A stretch of 58,907 nt of DNA from Candidatus Liptonbacteria bacterium (GTDB taxonomy: Bacteria > Patescibacteriota > Minisyncoccia > UBA6257 > 2-01-FULL-56-20): positions 1 through 58,907 of the forward strand of contig JACPLI010000003.1 in the NCBI GenBank assembly GCA_016186635.1, written 5' to 3'. The notes under the pieces are model-generated. The model was not told the DNA's origin. It saw nothing but the letters and a program-made list of their open reading frames with translations, and searched no databases. Position 1 is the first letter of the stretch; the number at the start of each line of letters is the position of its first letter. Shown piece by piece: positions 9,157-16,781 of the stretch. Both the position numbers and the translations under genes were made by a program.

Positions 9157-10094
9157 GAGAACTTAAGGAGGCCGCCATTGTGGTGACGGGGGGAGCCGGA
9201 TTTTTGGGAACGCACCTCGTGGAGCGGCTGGTCGCCCATGGCGCGCGCCGCGAGCGCATTCAGGTGGTGCGCCGCGAGGAATACGACCTGCGGGAGCTCG
9301 AAGACTGCGCACAAGCGGTTGCGGGAAAGGATGTCGTGTTCCACCTCGCCGCAAAGGTGGGTGGCATTGGATTCAATCAGCAAAAGCCCGGGGAGCTTTT
9401 TTACGACAATATTGTGATGGCAACCCAGCTCGTCGAGGCGAGTTTTCGCGCCGGCGTGAAAAAGTTTGTGGGGCTGGGAACGGTCTGCGCCTACCCGAAG
9501 TTCACGCCGGTGCCCTTTAAGGAGGACTACCTGTGGGATGGATATCCCGAAGAAACGAATGCCCCCTATGGGCTCGCCAAGAAGGCGCTCCTCACCCAGC
9601 TCCAGGCGTACCGCACTCAGTACGGCTTCAATGGAGTTTATCTCCTGCCGGTGAATCTCTACGGGCCGGGGGACAGTTTTGACCCCGCGCGGTCCCACGT
9701 GATTCCCGCGCTCATACGAAAAGTGTATGAGGCGCGGCATGGGGGAGGCCCGGTGGAGGTGTGGGGGACGGGGCGCGCGACGCGGGAGTTTTTGTATGTC
9801 GAAGACGCGGCGGAGGGGATTGTGCGTGCCGCCGAGCGCTACGACAGCCCCATGCCGGTGAATGTGGGGTCCGGCGCAGAAATTTCCATTAAGGATTTAG
9901 TCTCTCTTATCTGCCGCCTTATGGAGTATGAGGGTGAGATTCGCTGGGATATCTCGAAGCCCGACGGCCAGCCCCGGAGAATGCTCGATACCACTCGGGC
10001 CGAGCGCGAATTCGCTTTCAAAGCGAGCGTGAGTTTCGAGGAGGGGCTGAGGAGAACAATCGCGTGGTATGAGGCAGAAATGGCCAAAAGGTAG
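9153..10094 (+). CDS. GDP-L-fucose synthase-like epimerase/reductase (2)
   Basis: 313 residues. The most canonical of the three Fcl relatives: VTGGAGFLGTHLVERL, HLAAKVGGIGFNQQ (GGI is characteristic of Fcl), GTVCAYPKF and YGLAKKA with the catalytic Tyr and Lys. It should turn GDP-4-keto-6-deoxymannose into GDP-L-fucose with NADPH. The start overlaps the preceding stop (ATGA, 9153-9156). The downstream GT10 fucosyltransferase would use this product, supporting the assignment. Confidence 0.85.
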   Translation: MRELKEAAIVVTGGAGFLGTHLVERLVAHGARRERIQVVRREEYDLRELEDCAQAVAGKDVVFHLAAKVGGIGFNQQKPGELFYDNIVMATQLVEASFRAGVKKFVGLGTVCAYPKFTPVPFKEDYLWDGYPEETNAPYGLAKKALLTQLQAYRTQYGFNGVYLLPVNLYGPGDSFDPARSHVIPALIRKVYEARHGGGPVEVWGTGRATREFLYVEDAAEGIVRAAERYDSPMPVNVGSGAEISIKDLVSLICRLMEYEGEIRWDISKPDGQPRRMLDTTRAEREFAFKASVSFEEGLRRTIAWYEAEMAKR

Positions 10095-10105
10095 AGTACA
10101 ATGGG

Positions 10106-10134
10106 TTGCGGGGGGCGTGGAATTGCCATAGAAT
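10106..10134 (+). promoter_or_regulatory. Candidate promoter, leaderless type
   Basis: TTGCGG (10106-10111), 17-nt spacer, TAGAAT (10129-10134), then 9 nt to the ATG of the Nudix gene. The spacing would start the transcript at or next to the start codon. Confidence 0.4.
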
Positions 10135-10143
10135 ACTTCCGCG

Positions 10144-10611
10144 ATGCGAGGGAACGCCCGCTTTATTCCGGAAAAGCTCTATACGCAATTTCTTCAGAAG
10201 TTGCCTCTCTGCTGCGTGGACATCGTGGTGATGCGCGGCGATGAGTTTCTGCTGGTGAAGAGGAAACATGCTCCCGCGAAGGATAGGTGGTGGCTGCCGG
10301 GCGGGCGCCTCTGGTGGAGAGAGAGCCCTCCCGCTGCAGTGCGGCGGAAACTCCGGGAGGAGCTTGGCATCAAAAGCATCGCCGCGGTTGAGTTTTTGGG
10401 AATTGGCGAAAGCCGCTTTCAGAATGGATACTTCGGCGTTCCCTACCACTCGGTGAACCTCACCTTTCTCGCTCGAGTGAGCGAGGCGGCAGTGCGGCGC
10501 CTCGCGCTCGATAGAGTGCATCACACCGAGTACCGGTGGTTCAAAAAAATCACCCCCGCTACCCCCTCGTATGTGGCGAGATTTTTAACGCAGGCGGGGT
10601 TTACAAAATAA
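10144..10611 (+). CDS. Nudix hydrolase, GDP-mannose mannosyl hydrolase-like
   Basis: 155 residues. The Nudix helix GGRLWWRESPPAAVRRKLRE keeps the leading Gly and Glu but has Lys where the standard box (REUxEE) has Glu. GDP-mannose mannosyl hydrolases (Gmm/WcaH) also have an altered box, and the flanking sequence (an opening FIPEKLYTQFLQKLPLCCVD, LPGGR, DRVHHTEYRWF near the end) follows the Gmm order. Such enzymes hydrolyse GDP-mannose or GDP-fucose and may set the GDP-sugar level. It sits between Fcl-like genes 2 and 3, which supports a GDP-sugar role. Substrate not proven. Confidence 0.75.
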   Translation: MRGNARFIPEKLYTQFLQKLPLCCVDIVVMRGDEFLLVKRKHAPAKDRWWLPGGRLWWRESPPAAVRRKLREELGIKSIAAVEFLGIGESRFQNGYFGVPYHSVNLTFLARVSEAAVRRLALDRVHHTEYRWFKKITPATPSYVARFLTQAGFTK

Positions 10612-10616
10612 GAACG

Positions 10617-11549
10617 ATGCAAAAGCTCAAAAAAATTTTTGTCCCCGGTGGTTCGGGATTTTTGGGGAGCGCGGTGGTGAGAAAGCTCACGGAATATCGC
10701 TACGAGGTGCAATGGGGCGCACTCACCAACGGCCACGACTTCCGTGATTTCACCGCCACCTGCGCGTTGTTTGAGGAAGAGAAGCCGGACGCGGTCGTGA
10801 ACTGCGCGTCTTTCATTGGCGGGCTTCAGTTTGGCTACGAGCATCCCGGGGAAATCTTTTACAATAACAGCGTCATGTCGGCGAACATTATGGAGGCCGC
10901 GCGGCGCGCGGGAGTGAAGCGGTTTGTGAACCCGATTGCGAACTGCGTGTATCCGGGGCACCTCAGCCAATTTCGGGAGGAGGACTTATGGTCGGGCCCG
11001 ATGCACGAGTCGGTGCTCGCGTATGCGATGTGCAGGAAAGGGAGCTGGGTGCAGGGGTGGGCCTACCGGCATCAGTACGGGTTTGACTCGGTGCACCTCA
11101 TCCTCCCCAATATGTACGGGCCGAACGACCACTTTGATGCGGTTCGTTCCCACGCGCTCTCCGCGCTCATCATGAAGTTCGTCGAGGCGAAGCGGCACAA
11201 CTCGCCGGAGGTGGTGGTGTGGGGGACGGGGAGGCCGGTCCGGGAGTGGCTCTATGTGGATGACGGCGCGGAGGCGCTCGTCCTGGCATTGGACATGGCG
11301 CCTACGATAGAACCCATCAATATTGGAAAAAGCGAGGGAATTTCCATTAAGGAATTGGCTGAGCTTGTGAAAAAAGCCGCGGGCTTTGAAGGGAAAATTG
11401 TTTTCGACACGTCAAAGCCGGATGGCGCCTTCAGCAAAATTATGATTGCAGATAAAATGAAAGAGGCGCTTCGCTGGGAGCCGCGCACCTCGCTCGAGGA
11501 GGGAATCAAAAAAACAGTCGCGTGGTACGAAACCAATATTCACCCATGA
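10617..11549 (+). CDS. GDP-fucose-synthase-like protein with altered Tyr-Lys motif (3)
   Basis: 310 residues. GGSGFLGSAVVRKL (nucleotide loop), CASFIGGLQFGYEHPGE and NPIANCVYPG are Fcl-like, but at the YxxxK site the sequence reads YAMCRKG: Arg takes the place of the catalytic Lys, with Lys one residue later. Fcl genes 1 and 2 have normal YTVAK and YGLAK. It may have shifted chemistry, or Lys may be provided in a shifted register. ATG 10617 follows the Nudix stop by 5 nt; the longer frame overlaps the Nudix gene. ATGA overlap with the methyltransferase. Confidence 0.75.
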   Translation: MQKLKKIFVPGGSGFLGSAVVRKLTEYRYEVQWGALTNGHDFRDFTATCALFEEEKPDAVVNCASFIGGLQFGYEHPGEIFYNNSVMSANIMEAARRAGVKRFVNPIANCVYPGHLSQFREEDLWSGPMHESVLAYAMCRKGSWVQGWAYRHQYGFDSVHLILPNMYGPNDHFDAVRSHALSALIMKFVEAKRHNSPEVVVWGTGRPVREWLYVDDGAEALVLALDMAPTIEPINIGKSEGISIKELAELVKKAAGFEGKIVFDTSKPDGAFSKIMIADKMKEALRWEPRTSLEEGIKKTVAWYETNIHP

Positions 11550-12319
11550 CCGCTAAAAATTACTATACCTACTACGACCGCCTTTTCTCAAAGAAGGACT
11601 ACGGCAGGGAGGTGGACGTCGTACTCCGGTTTGCGAAGGAGCACGGGATAAAGGGAACTGCAATTCTCGACGTAGGGTGCGGAACGGGAAGCCATGCGCT
11701 TGAATTTGCGCGCCGGGGGTATTCGGTGGTGGGCACCGATACGGATTGCGGCATGATTGCCGCCGCGAACGAGAAGCGGGAGCAGAGCGGGGAGCAGGAG
11801 AAGCTCACGTTTGTGTGCGGCGATATTTCCGACGCGCGCACGGGAGAGGCGGACATCGCGGTATCGCTCTTCCATGTGGTAAATTACATCCAGGAACCCG
11901 ATGCGCTGCGCGCCTTTTTCCGCGCGATTCACGAGCGGCTGCGCGGCGGCGGCATCTTTGTGTTCGACTGCTGGAACGGGGTTGCCGCGATTGCCGACAC
12001 CCCGAAGGAGAAAGCGACGAGTATCGAGTGCGAGGGCGAGCGCATCGAGACCTCAATGGTTCCTGACATCCACCTTATGGAGCAGCGGGTGGTGATGCAT
12101 GATGCCGTGCGCGTCCTCCGCGGGGGGGCCGAGAAGGCGTTGTTCCAATTTGAGTATGCCCAGCGGCTGTGGACGCCGTGGCACCTTACGGGGATCCTTC
12201 GGGAGAGCGGTTTTGAAACGGTGCGCATTACCTCGTGGGCGGAGCCGGAAAAAGCCGCGGCGCATGCCACGTGGAAAATAGTATTCGTATGCAAAAAAGA
12301 AATCATCTCACAAAAATAA
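11546..12319 (+). CDS. Class I SAM-dependent methyltransferase
   Basis: 257 residues. Motif I ILDVGCGTGSHALEFARRGY, an acidic residue at the end of strand 2 (VVGTDTD), and VSLFHVVNYIQEPDALRAFF are standard for a Rossmann methyltransferase. It probably methylates a nucleotide sugar or a glycan residue made by this block; the target cannot be read from the sequence. ATG 11546 overlaps the TGA of the preceding gene. Its 3' end overlaps the DegT gene by 31 nt, suggesting translational coupling. Confidence 0.8.
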   Translation: MTAKNYYTYYDRLFSKKDYGREVDVVLRFAKEHGIKGTAILDVGCGTGSHALEFARRGYSVVGTDTDCGMIAAANEKREQSGEQEKLTFVCGDISDARTGEADIAVSLFHVVNYIQEPDALRAFFRAIHERLRGGGIFVFDCWNGVAAIADTPKEKATSIECEGERIETSMVPDIHLMEQRVVMHDAVRVLRGGAEKALFQFEYAQRLWTPWHLTGILRESGFETVRITSWAEPEKAAAHATWKIVFVCKKEIISQK

Positions 12320-13398
12320 TCAGGAACATCGAGCCCGTGCTGGGGAAGGAGGAACTCAAGGAGCTCCGGGAGAGTATTGCCGCCCTGTGGATTTCCGGAG
12401 GTCCGAAAGTCAAGGAATTTCAGGAAAAGATTGCGAAACTCTGCGGCGTGAAGCACGCGATTGCCGTCTGCAACGGCACGCAGGCGCTCTACGTGGGGCT
12501 CCTCGCGCTCGGCGTGGGGAAAGGGGACGAAGTCATCGTGCCCGATTTCACGTTCATTGCCTCTGCGAATGCGGTCACATGGACGGGGGCGACGCCGGTC
12601 TTCGTGGATGTTGACCGGAGGACCTTCAACATTGACCCCCGCGAGGCGGAACGCGCCATCACGAAGCGCACCAAGGCGATTATGCCCGTGCACATTTACG
12701 GCCAGGCCGCGAACATGCGGGCAATCATGTCTCTTGCGAGGCGCCGGAAGCTCAAGGTCGTTGAGGACGCCGCGCAGGGGATAGGCGTCTCCTTCAAGGG
12801 GAAGCCCGTCGGCGGCTTTGGGGAAGTCGGCTGCATTTCGTTTTACGCCGACAAAATAATGACCACGGGAGAAGGCGGGATGATTGTGACGAACGACGAC
12901 GAGCTCGCGAAGCGTTGTGTGATACTTTTGAACCAAGGCCGCACGGGCCGGGGGTGGTACATCCACGATTATATCGGTTACAACTTCCGGATGACGGACC
13001 TCCAGGCGGGCGTGGGCCTCGCCCAGCTTCGAAAATTGCCTCGGCTATTAGAGAAACGCAGGCGCATCGAGCGCTGGTACCGGAGTTTCCTTAAGGGGGC
13101 GCCCGGCGTGACTTTTCCGTACGCTGCCCCCGAAGGCGTCCGCGTTCCCTACCGGATTACCATTATGGTCGAAGACCCCCAGGGGCTCATGGAGTTTTTG
13201 GACGCGCGGGGGATTAAGGCCGTGCGGTCGTTTTATCCGCTCCATCTCCAGCCCTGCTACAAGGGGCGGCGGCACAAGGGGTCTTTCCCGAACTCCCGCC
13301 ACGCGTACGCCCGCGTCCTGCGGCTCCCCTCGGGAAACACCTTGACGAAGGGAGAGGTAAAGAGGGTCTGCGGCGGCATTAAGGATTTCTTTGTATGA
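12289..13398 (+). CDS. DegT/DnrJ/EryC1/StrS aminotransferase (sugar 4- or 3-aminotransferase)
   Basis: 369 residues. PLP-dependent type I fold of the sugar aminotransferase family: NGTQALYVGLLALG (phosphate-binding), VEDAAQGIG (the Asp that contacts the PLP nitrogen), and the Schiff-base Lys in SFYADKIMTTGEGG. These enzymes move an amino group from glutamate to a keto-sugar nucleotide. Since gmd makes GDP-4-keto-6-deoxymannose just upstream, a GDP-perosamine synthase (Per/RfbE) role is plausible but not shown. ATG 12289 lies inside the upstream gene; the longer frame adds a non-homologous stretch. ATGA overlap with the GT10 gene. Confidence 0.88.
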   Translation: MQKRNHLTKIIRNIEPVLGKEELKELRESIAALWISGGPKVKEFQEKIAKLCGVKHAIAVCNGTQALYVGLLALGVGKGDEVIVPDFTFIASANAVTWTGATPVFVDVDRRTFNIDPREAERAITKRTKAIMPVHIYGQAANMRAIMSLARRRKLKVVEDAAQGIGVSFKGKPVGGFGEVGCISFYADKIMTTGEGGMIVTNDDELAKRCVILLNQGRTGRGWYIHDYIGYNFRMTDLQAGVGLAQLRKLPRLLEKRRRIERWYRSFLKGAPGVTFPYAAPEGVRVPYRITIMVEDPQGLMEFLDARGIKAVRSFYPLHLQPCYKGRRHKGSFPNSRHAYARVLRLPSGNTLTKGEVKRVCGGIKDFFV

Positions 13399-14471
13399 TA
13401 CAGGTATACATTGACCCATTCTCGCATGAAGACCTCACCCGCCAGCCAATCCGGAAGGAGGATATCACGGAGGATATGGACTTCTGGCTCGTGACGTGGG
13501 CATTCGTGAGGGAATACTGCAGAGAGAGGAACATCAATCTCCAGACGATTAACTTTTGGAACGCGCAGCGCGCCACTGCGGAAGACGTGTACGCCACGTT
13601 CAATTACAAGCTGCTCCTCACGAGGGTGTACTGGCACTGGCGGAAAAACAAGGCGTATCCAATCGTCGTGAATCCCCGGCGGTTCAAGAGGAGAATCATG
13701 TTCCAGGGGGAGCCGCCGAACATGCATCCGGAGGTGTATGTACAGATGGGCCGCTTGGCACGCATCTTCGATGCCATTTTTCTTACCGGCAAGACGGATG
13801 ACTCCCGATTCCGCCATTATTGGACCCCCCGGCCGTATACGCGCGTCCTGCCGCAGTATTGGGAGAACCGCCAGAGGAAGTTTCTGGTGATGGTGAATGG
13901 CAACAAAAGAGGGCGGCTTTTCCGGCGGGCGCTCATGCATTTCAATGCAAAATACTTCGCGCGGGACCTCATCGGCGAGCGCATCAGGATGGCCGCGTTT
14001 TTCGCCACATACGGGGAGCTCGATTTGTACGGGTACGACTGGGACAAGCGCCCTCCCTTCCCGTACTGGTTCTATAAGAAGAGGATAGAGAAGGCATATA
14101 AAGGCACCGTTCCGTCGAAACTGCAGACCTTGAGCGAGTATGCGTTTTGCCTTGCGCCGGAGAACCACATCGCGCGCGGTTTTCTCGGAGAAGCCCTGTT
14201 CGACTGCTTCTACGCGGGGACCGTGCCGGTCTACCTCGGCGCCTCGGACGTGGAAACATACATTCCGAAGAATTGCTTCATTGATATGAGGGACTTCGCG
14301 AACTACGAGGAGCTGCGGGCGTTTTTGAAGTCCCGCACGGAAAAAGACATAGAGGCGTATCGGGAACACGCACGCGCCTTTCTTGTCTCGGACAAGATGC
14401 ATCAGTTTACGAAAGAGCACTTTGCCGAGGTGTTTGTAGATGCGGTTACGGGGAAGCGCAGAGGAGTATAA
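13395..14471 (+). CDS. Glycosyltransferase family 10 (alpha-1,3/4-fucosyltransferase-like)
   Basis: 358 residues. The C-terminal half carries the GT10 signature: EYAFCLAPENHIARGFLGEA, then YAGTVPVYLGAS, then YIPKNCFIDMRDF. In bacterial and animal FucTs this block binds GDP-fucose. GDP-fucose would come from gmd plus Fcl in the same run of genes, which makes a functional pair. In place of the GYxTEK of classical FucTs it reads GFLGEA, so the acceptor or donor may differ. Cytoplasmic; transfers to a glycan under construction. The start overlaps the DegT stop. Confidence 0.85.
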   Translation: MIQVYIDPFSHEDLTRQPIRKEDITEDMDFWLVTWAFVREYCRERNINLQTINFWNAQRATAEDVYATFNYKLLLTRVYWHWRKNKAYPIVVNPRRFKRRIMFQGEPPNMHPEVYVQMGRLARIFDAIFLTGKTDDSRFRHYWTPRPYTRVLPQYWENRQRKFLVMVNGNKRGRLFRRALMHFNAKYFARDLIGERIRMAAFFATYGELDLYGYDWDKRPPFPYWFYKKRIEKAYKGTVPSKLQTLSEYAFCLAPENHIARGFLGEALFDCFYAGTVPVYLGASDVETYIPKNCFIDMRDFANYEELRAFLKSRTEKDIEAYREHARAFLVSDKMHQFTKEHFAEVFVDAVTGKRRGV

Positions 14472-14474
14472 CCT

Positions 14475-15950
14475 ATGTCTAAGGAAGAGATTGAAAAACT
14501 CTCGCGGGTGGAGGTGGGCGACGACTACGAAGTGGTGCGTATGCGCCCCGCGGAACTTTTGACGCCCGCGAATTACGTGGACATCCTCGCGAAATACCTG
14601 TATGCGAAAGCGCATCGGGACGGCACGCTCACGGACTGGACGGTTGCGCTCTACCTCCGGCACCTCATGGTCCGGAACCGGCTGTTCGATGGGGTGGAGC
14701 GGGCATCCGCCGCCGCATTTCGGGAGAGCTTTCACGCGCTTCTCGATTCGATTGCCAAGGAGGGATTTGATGAGAAAAGGTCCATTGTTTCCGTCACGCG
14801 GACCTTGGACATTCTAGACGGGTACCACCGCGTTGCCGCCGCGCTCCTCTACGGCGGGGAGATTACGGTGGTGAAGACCGCGCGGCCGTGGCCCGCGTGG
14901 GGAGCGGATTCATTTCGGAAGCGGGGACTCGAAGAGACATTTTTGGACCAGGCATCGCTCGAGTACTGCAGGGTGAACCCCCACGCGAGGTTGGCAGTTA
15001 TCTTCCCGATAGTGAAAGATAAGTATGAAGCTATCAGGGACATGCTTGCCGCACACACGGTGTATTATGAGAAGCATTTCGTGCCCACCATTCAGGGCGT
15101 TGGCAATTTAATAGCCCAGATGTACAAGCCGAAGGATTGGCTGAACGCGGCAACGCGGGACAGGCACGCGGTACGGAGATTTGTGCGCGGTGCGCCGGTT
15201 CGCATCCTGCTCTTAAACCCAAAGACGCAGGAGGACTTGGTGAAGACGAAAGCGGGTATCCGGAAGATGTTCGACCACGAGAATCTTCCCATTCACACGT
15301 CTGATGACCGCGAAGAGACCCTGCGCGTGGCGGAGCAGGTTTTCAACGAGCACAGCATTCATTTTTGGAATAATGCCCACCCGACCAAATTTGAGAATTT
15401 TTCTAAGCTTTTCGAGCGTTATAAGGAATGGATACGGACGAACCACTACGACAAGGACGAGTTTTGCGTGGACGGCTCGGCGGTGCTCGCCGCATACGGC
15501 TTGCGGGACTGCGGGGATTTCGACTACCTCAGTTTGAGGGACACGCGTTCCGATGTAGAGAAAGTGCGGAGCCATAATGATTTTCTCTATCTCCACAGCC
15601 GGCCGCTTGTGGAACTTGTTTCTGACCCGCGCAACTATTTCTACTACGATGGCCATAAGTTCCTTGCGCTCGAGCGCGAGATTGAGTTCAAAGCGCGGCG
15701 GCGGGACCCGCAGGATGCGCGGGACGTTGCGCTCATGCGCGCGGTTCCTGCAGGGAAGTCGTTCCCCCGGACGCTTGGCCGGGCGCTTACCCCAAAACGC
15801 CTGTGGAACCACGCCGTTATGCACGGAGTCCACGCCTTGTGGCGTATGTATATCCTCCTCCCGAAAAAAACCCGGCCTTTCGCGGTGAAGCTCTACGGTG
15901 CTTTGAAAAAAATCTACCAGGCGGTGCGCAAGCTGGTGTGGAAGTATTGA
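14475..15950 (+). CDS. Unassigned protein: ParB/Srx-like N-domain plus nucleotidyltransferase-like C-domain
   Basis: 491 residues; I do not recognise the full-length protein. The N-terminal part has RMRPAELLTPANYVD and SVTRTLDILDGYHRVAAALLYG (DGYHRV at about residues 116-121), resembling the ParB/sulfiredoxin nuclease fold. Around residue 335 it reads CVDGSAVLAAYGLRDCGDFD, which resembles the GS...DxD core of a MNT-type nucleotidyltransferase. The C-terminus is basic with aromatic residues (WRMYILLPKKTRPF) and may touch a membrane. It follows the GT10 gene by 3 nt with GAGGAG upstream, so it belongs to the glycan operon. A glycan or lipid-carrier modification is possible. Function unknown. 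Confidence 0.6.
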   Translation: MSKEEIEKLSRVEVGDDYEVVRMRPAELLTPANYVDILAKYLYAKAHRDGTLTDWTVALYLRHLMVRNRLFDGVERASAAAFRESFHALLDSIAKEGFDEKRSIVSVTRTLDILDGYHRVAAALLYGGEITVVKTARPWPAWGADSFRKRGLEETFLDQASLEYCRVNPHARLAVIFPIVKDKYEAIRDMLAAHTVYYEKHFVPTIQGVGNLIAQMYKPKDWLNAATRDRHAVRRFVRGAPVRILLLNPKTQEDLVKTKAGIRKMFDHENLPIHTSDDREETLRVAEQVFNEHSIHFWNNAHPTKFENFSKLFERYKEWIRTNHYDKDEFCVDGSAVLAAYGLRDCGDFDYLSLRDTRSDVEKVRSHNDFLYLHSRPLVELVSDPRNYFYYDGHKFLALEREIEFKARRRDPQDARDVALMRAVPAGKSFPRTLGRALTPKRLWNHAVMHGVHALWRMYILLPKKTRPFAVKLYGALKKIYQAVRKLVWKY

Positions 15951-15975
15951 CAAAGTTATATAAAGACGGTACACT
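15947..15975 (+). promoter_or_regulatory. Strong sigma-70-type promoter
   Basis: TTGACA (15947-15952), 17-nt spacer, TACACT (15970-15975). It overlaps the last codon and stop of the upstream gene and precedes the 84-residue protein at 16019. Confidence 0.65.
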
Positions 15976-16018
15976 GGCGGTGATTTTCAACCCTTGATTT
16001 TTGTCAATAAAAAAAGAA

Positions 16019-16273
16019 ATGAGAACGAACGAAGAACTGAAAGTCGGCGACCGCGTGGTAACAATAAGGAAGCTCCGGTTTTCACTCATTAACAAGGAGA
16101 TTCCCGCAGGGACGCTGGGGTTCGTGGCGCGCGTGCCGTCACACCCTACTTCCGTACACGTCCGTTTTGAGGGGGTGCGTGAGAATTTTCTCCTCGATAC
16201 GCGTCACATTAGAAGGGAAAGCGATCCCCCTTCGATTATGGAGAAAATTAGGTTGTTCCTCCAACAACCTTAA
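16019..16273 (+). CDS. Small conserved-looking beta-rich protein (SH3/KOW-like), unknown
   Basis: 84 residues. LKVGDRVVTIRKLRFSLINK, IPAGTLGFVARV and VHVRFEGVRENFLLD suggest a small beta barrel of the SH3/KOW type, as in short binding modules. A TTG at 16001 would add six residues, but ATG 16019 is preferred. It has its own strong promoter and is followed by a hairpin, so it looks like a single-gene unit inside the glycan region. No function can be inferred. Confidence 0.6.
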   Translation: MRTNEELKVGDRVVTIRKLRFSLINKEIPAGTLGFVARVPSHPTSVHVRFEGVRENFLLDTRHIRRESDPPSIMEKIRLFLQQP

Positions 16274-16287
16274 AAGCTATCAGCAAG

Positions 16288-16327
16288 CGGACTCGGCGCA
16301 AAAAGCGTCTGAGTCCGTCTCATTTTG
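16288..16327 (+). terminator. Rho-independent terminator
   Basis: Stem CGGACTC/GAGTCCG (16288-16294 with 16311-16317), extended inside by GGCGC/GCGTC around a five-A loop, then TCTCATTTT. It ends the 16019 gene unit. The T-tract is interrupted. Confidence 0.7.
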
Positions 16328-16365
16328 TTGACTATCCCATGCTTTCCCATATACTAAATGGACAC

Positions 16366-16770
16366 ATGAAGCTCAAGATACTTGTCCCCTCCTGCAACCT
16401 CGACACGGTGCGCGACGGCCGAGGCGGCATTTTTACGTGGATTCCGGAGGATGCACTTGTGGAATTTAACCTGCTCTACTTTCAGCCGGGGAAAACGCGG
16501 GGGGACCACTATCACCCCGAGTTTGTGGAGTATTTTCTGGTGGTGGAGGGGTCGGGCGTGATGGTGACCAAGGATTCCGAAAAGGCGCCCGAGGAGGTGA
16601 TTCACATGAGCCGCGGCATGTGCACGCGGGCGCCGAAAGGTGTTTCCCACGCGTTTTACGCGATTACGCCGGTCACCGCCATCGCGATGCTTTCCAAAAA
16701 GTGGGACGACTGCAATCCGCCGCTCGTGAAGGTGGACGTGCTTGGGCAGCACAAGGCCCCTAAATCGTAA
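16366..16770 (+). CDS. Cupin protein, CapF-C/sugar-ketoisomerase-like
   Basis: 134 residues. The cupin metal motif RGDHYHPEFVEYFLVVEGSG (two His, Glu) is followed by APKGVSHAFY with the last His. The preceding DGRGGIFTWI and LLYFQPGKTRG resemble the C-terminal cupin of CapF (DRGSFTEFI..., PGITKGNHWH). In CapF this domain epimerises a UDP-keto-sugar, and the N-terminal half reduces it. Here a separate short reductase follows 11 nt downstream, as if CapF were split and reversed. ATG 16366 is chosen because upstream codons are not cupin-like. Product not assigned. Confidence 0.7.
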   Translation: MKLKILVPSCNLDTVRDGRGGIFTWIPEDALVEFNLLYFQPGKTRGDHYHPEFVEYFLVVEGSGVMVTKDSEKAPEEVIHMSRGMCTRAPKGVSHAFYAITPVTAIAMLSKKWDDCNPPLVKVDVLGQHKAPKS

Positions 16771-16781
16771 ATCTCAAAACT

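Noticed and set aside
14475-15950. Chromosome-partition ParB
   Set aside because: Only a short DGYHRV motif fits; there is no ParB helix-turn-helix, no parA and no parS site, and the context is glycan synthesis.
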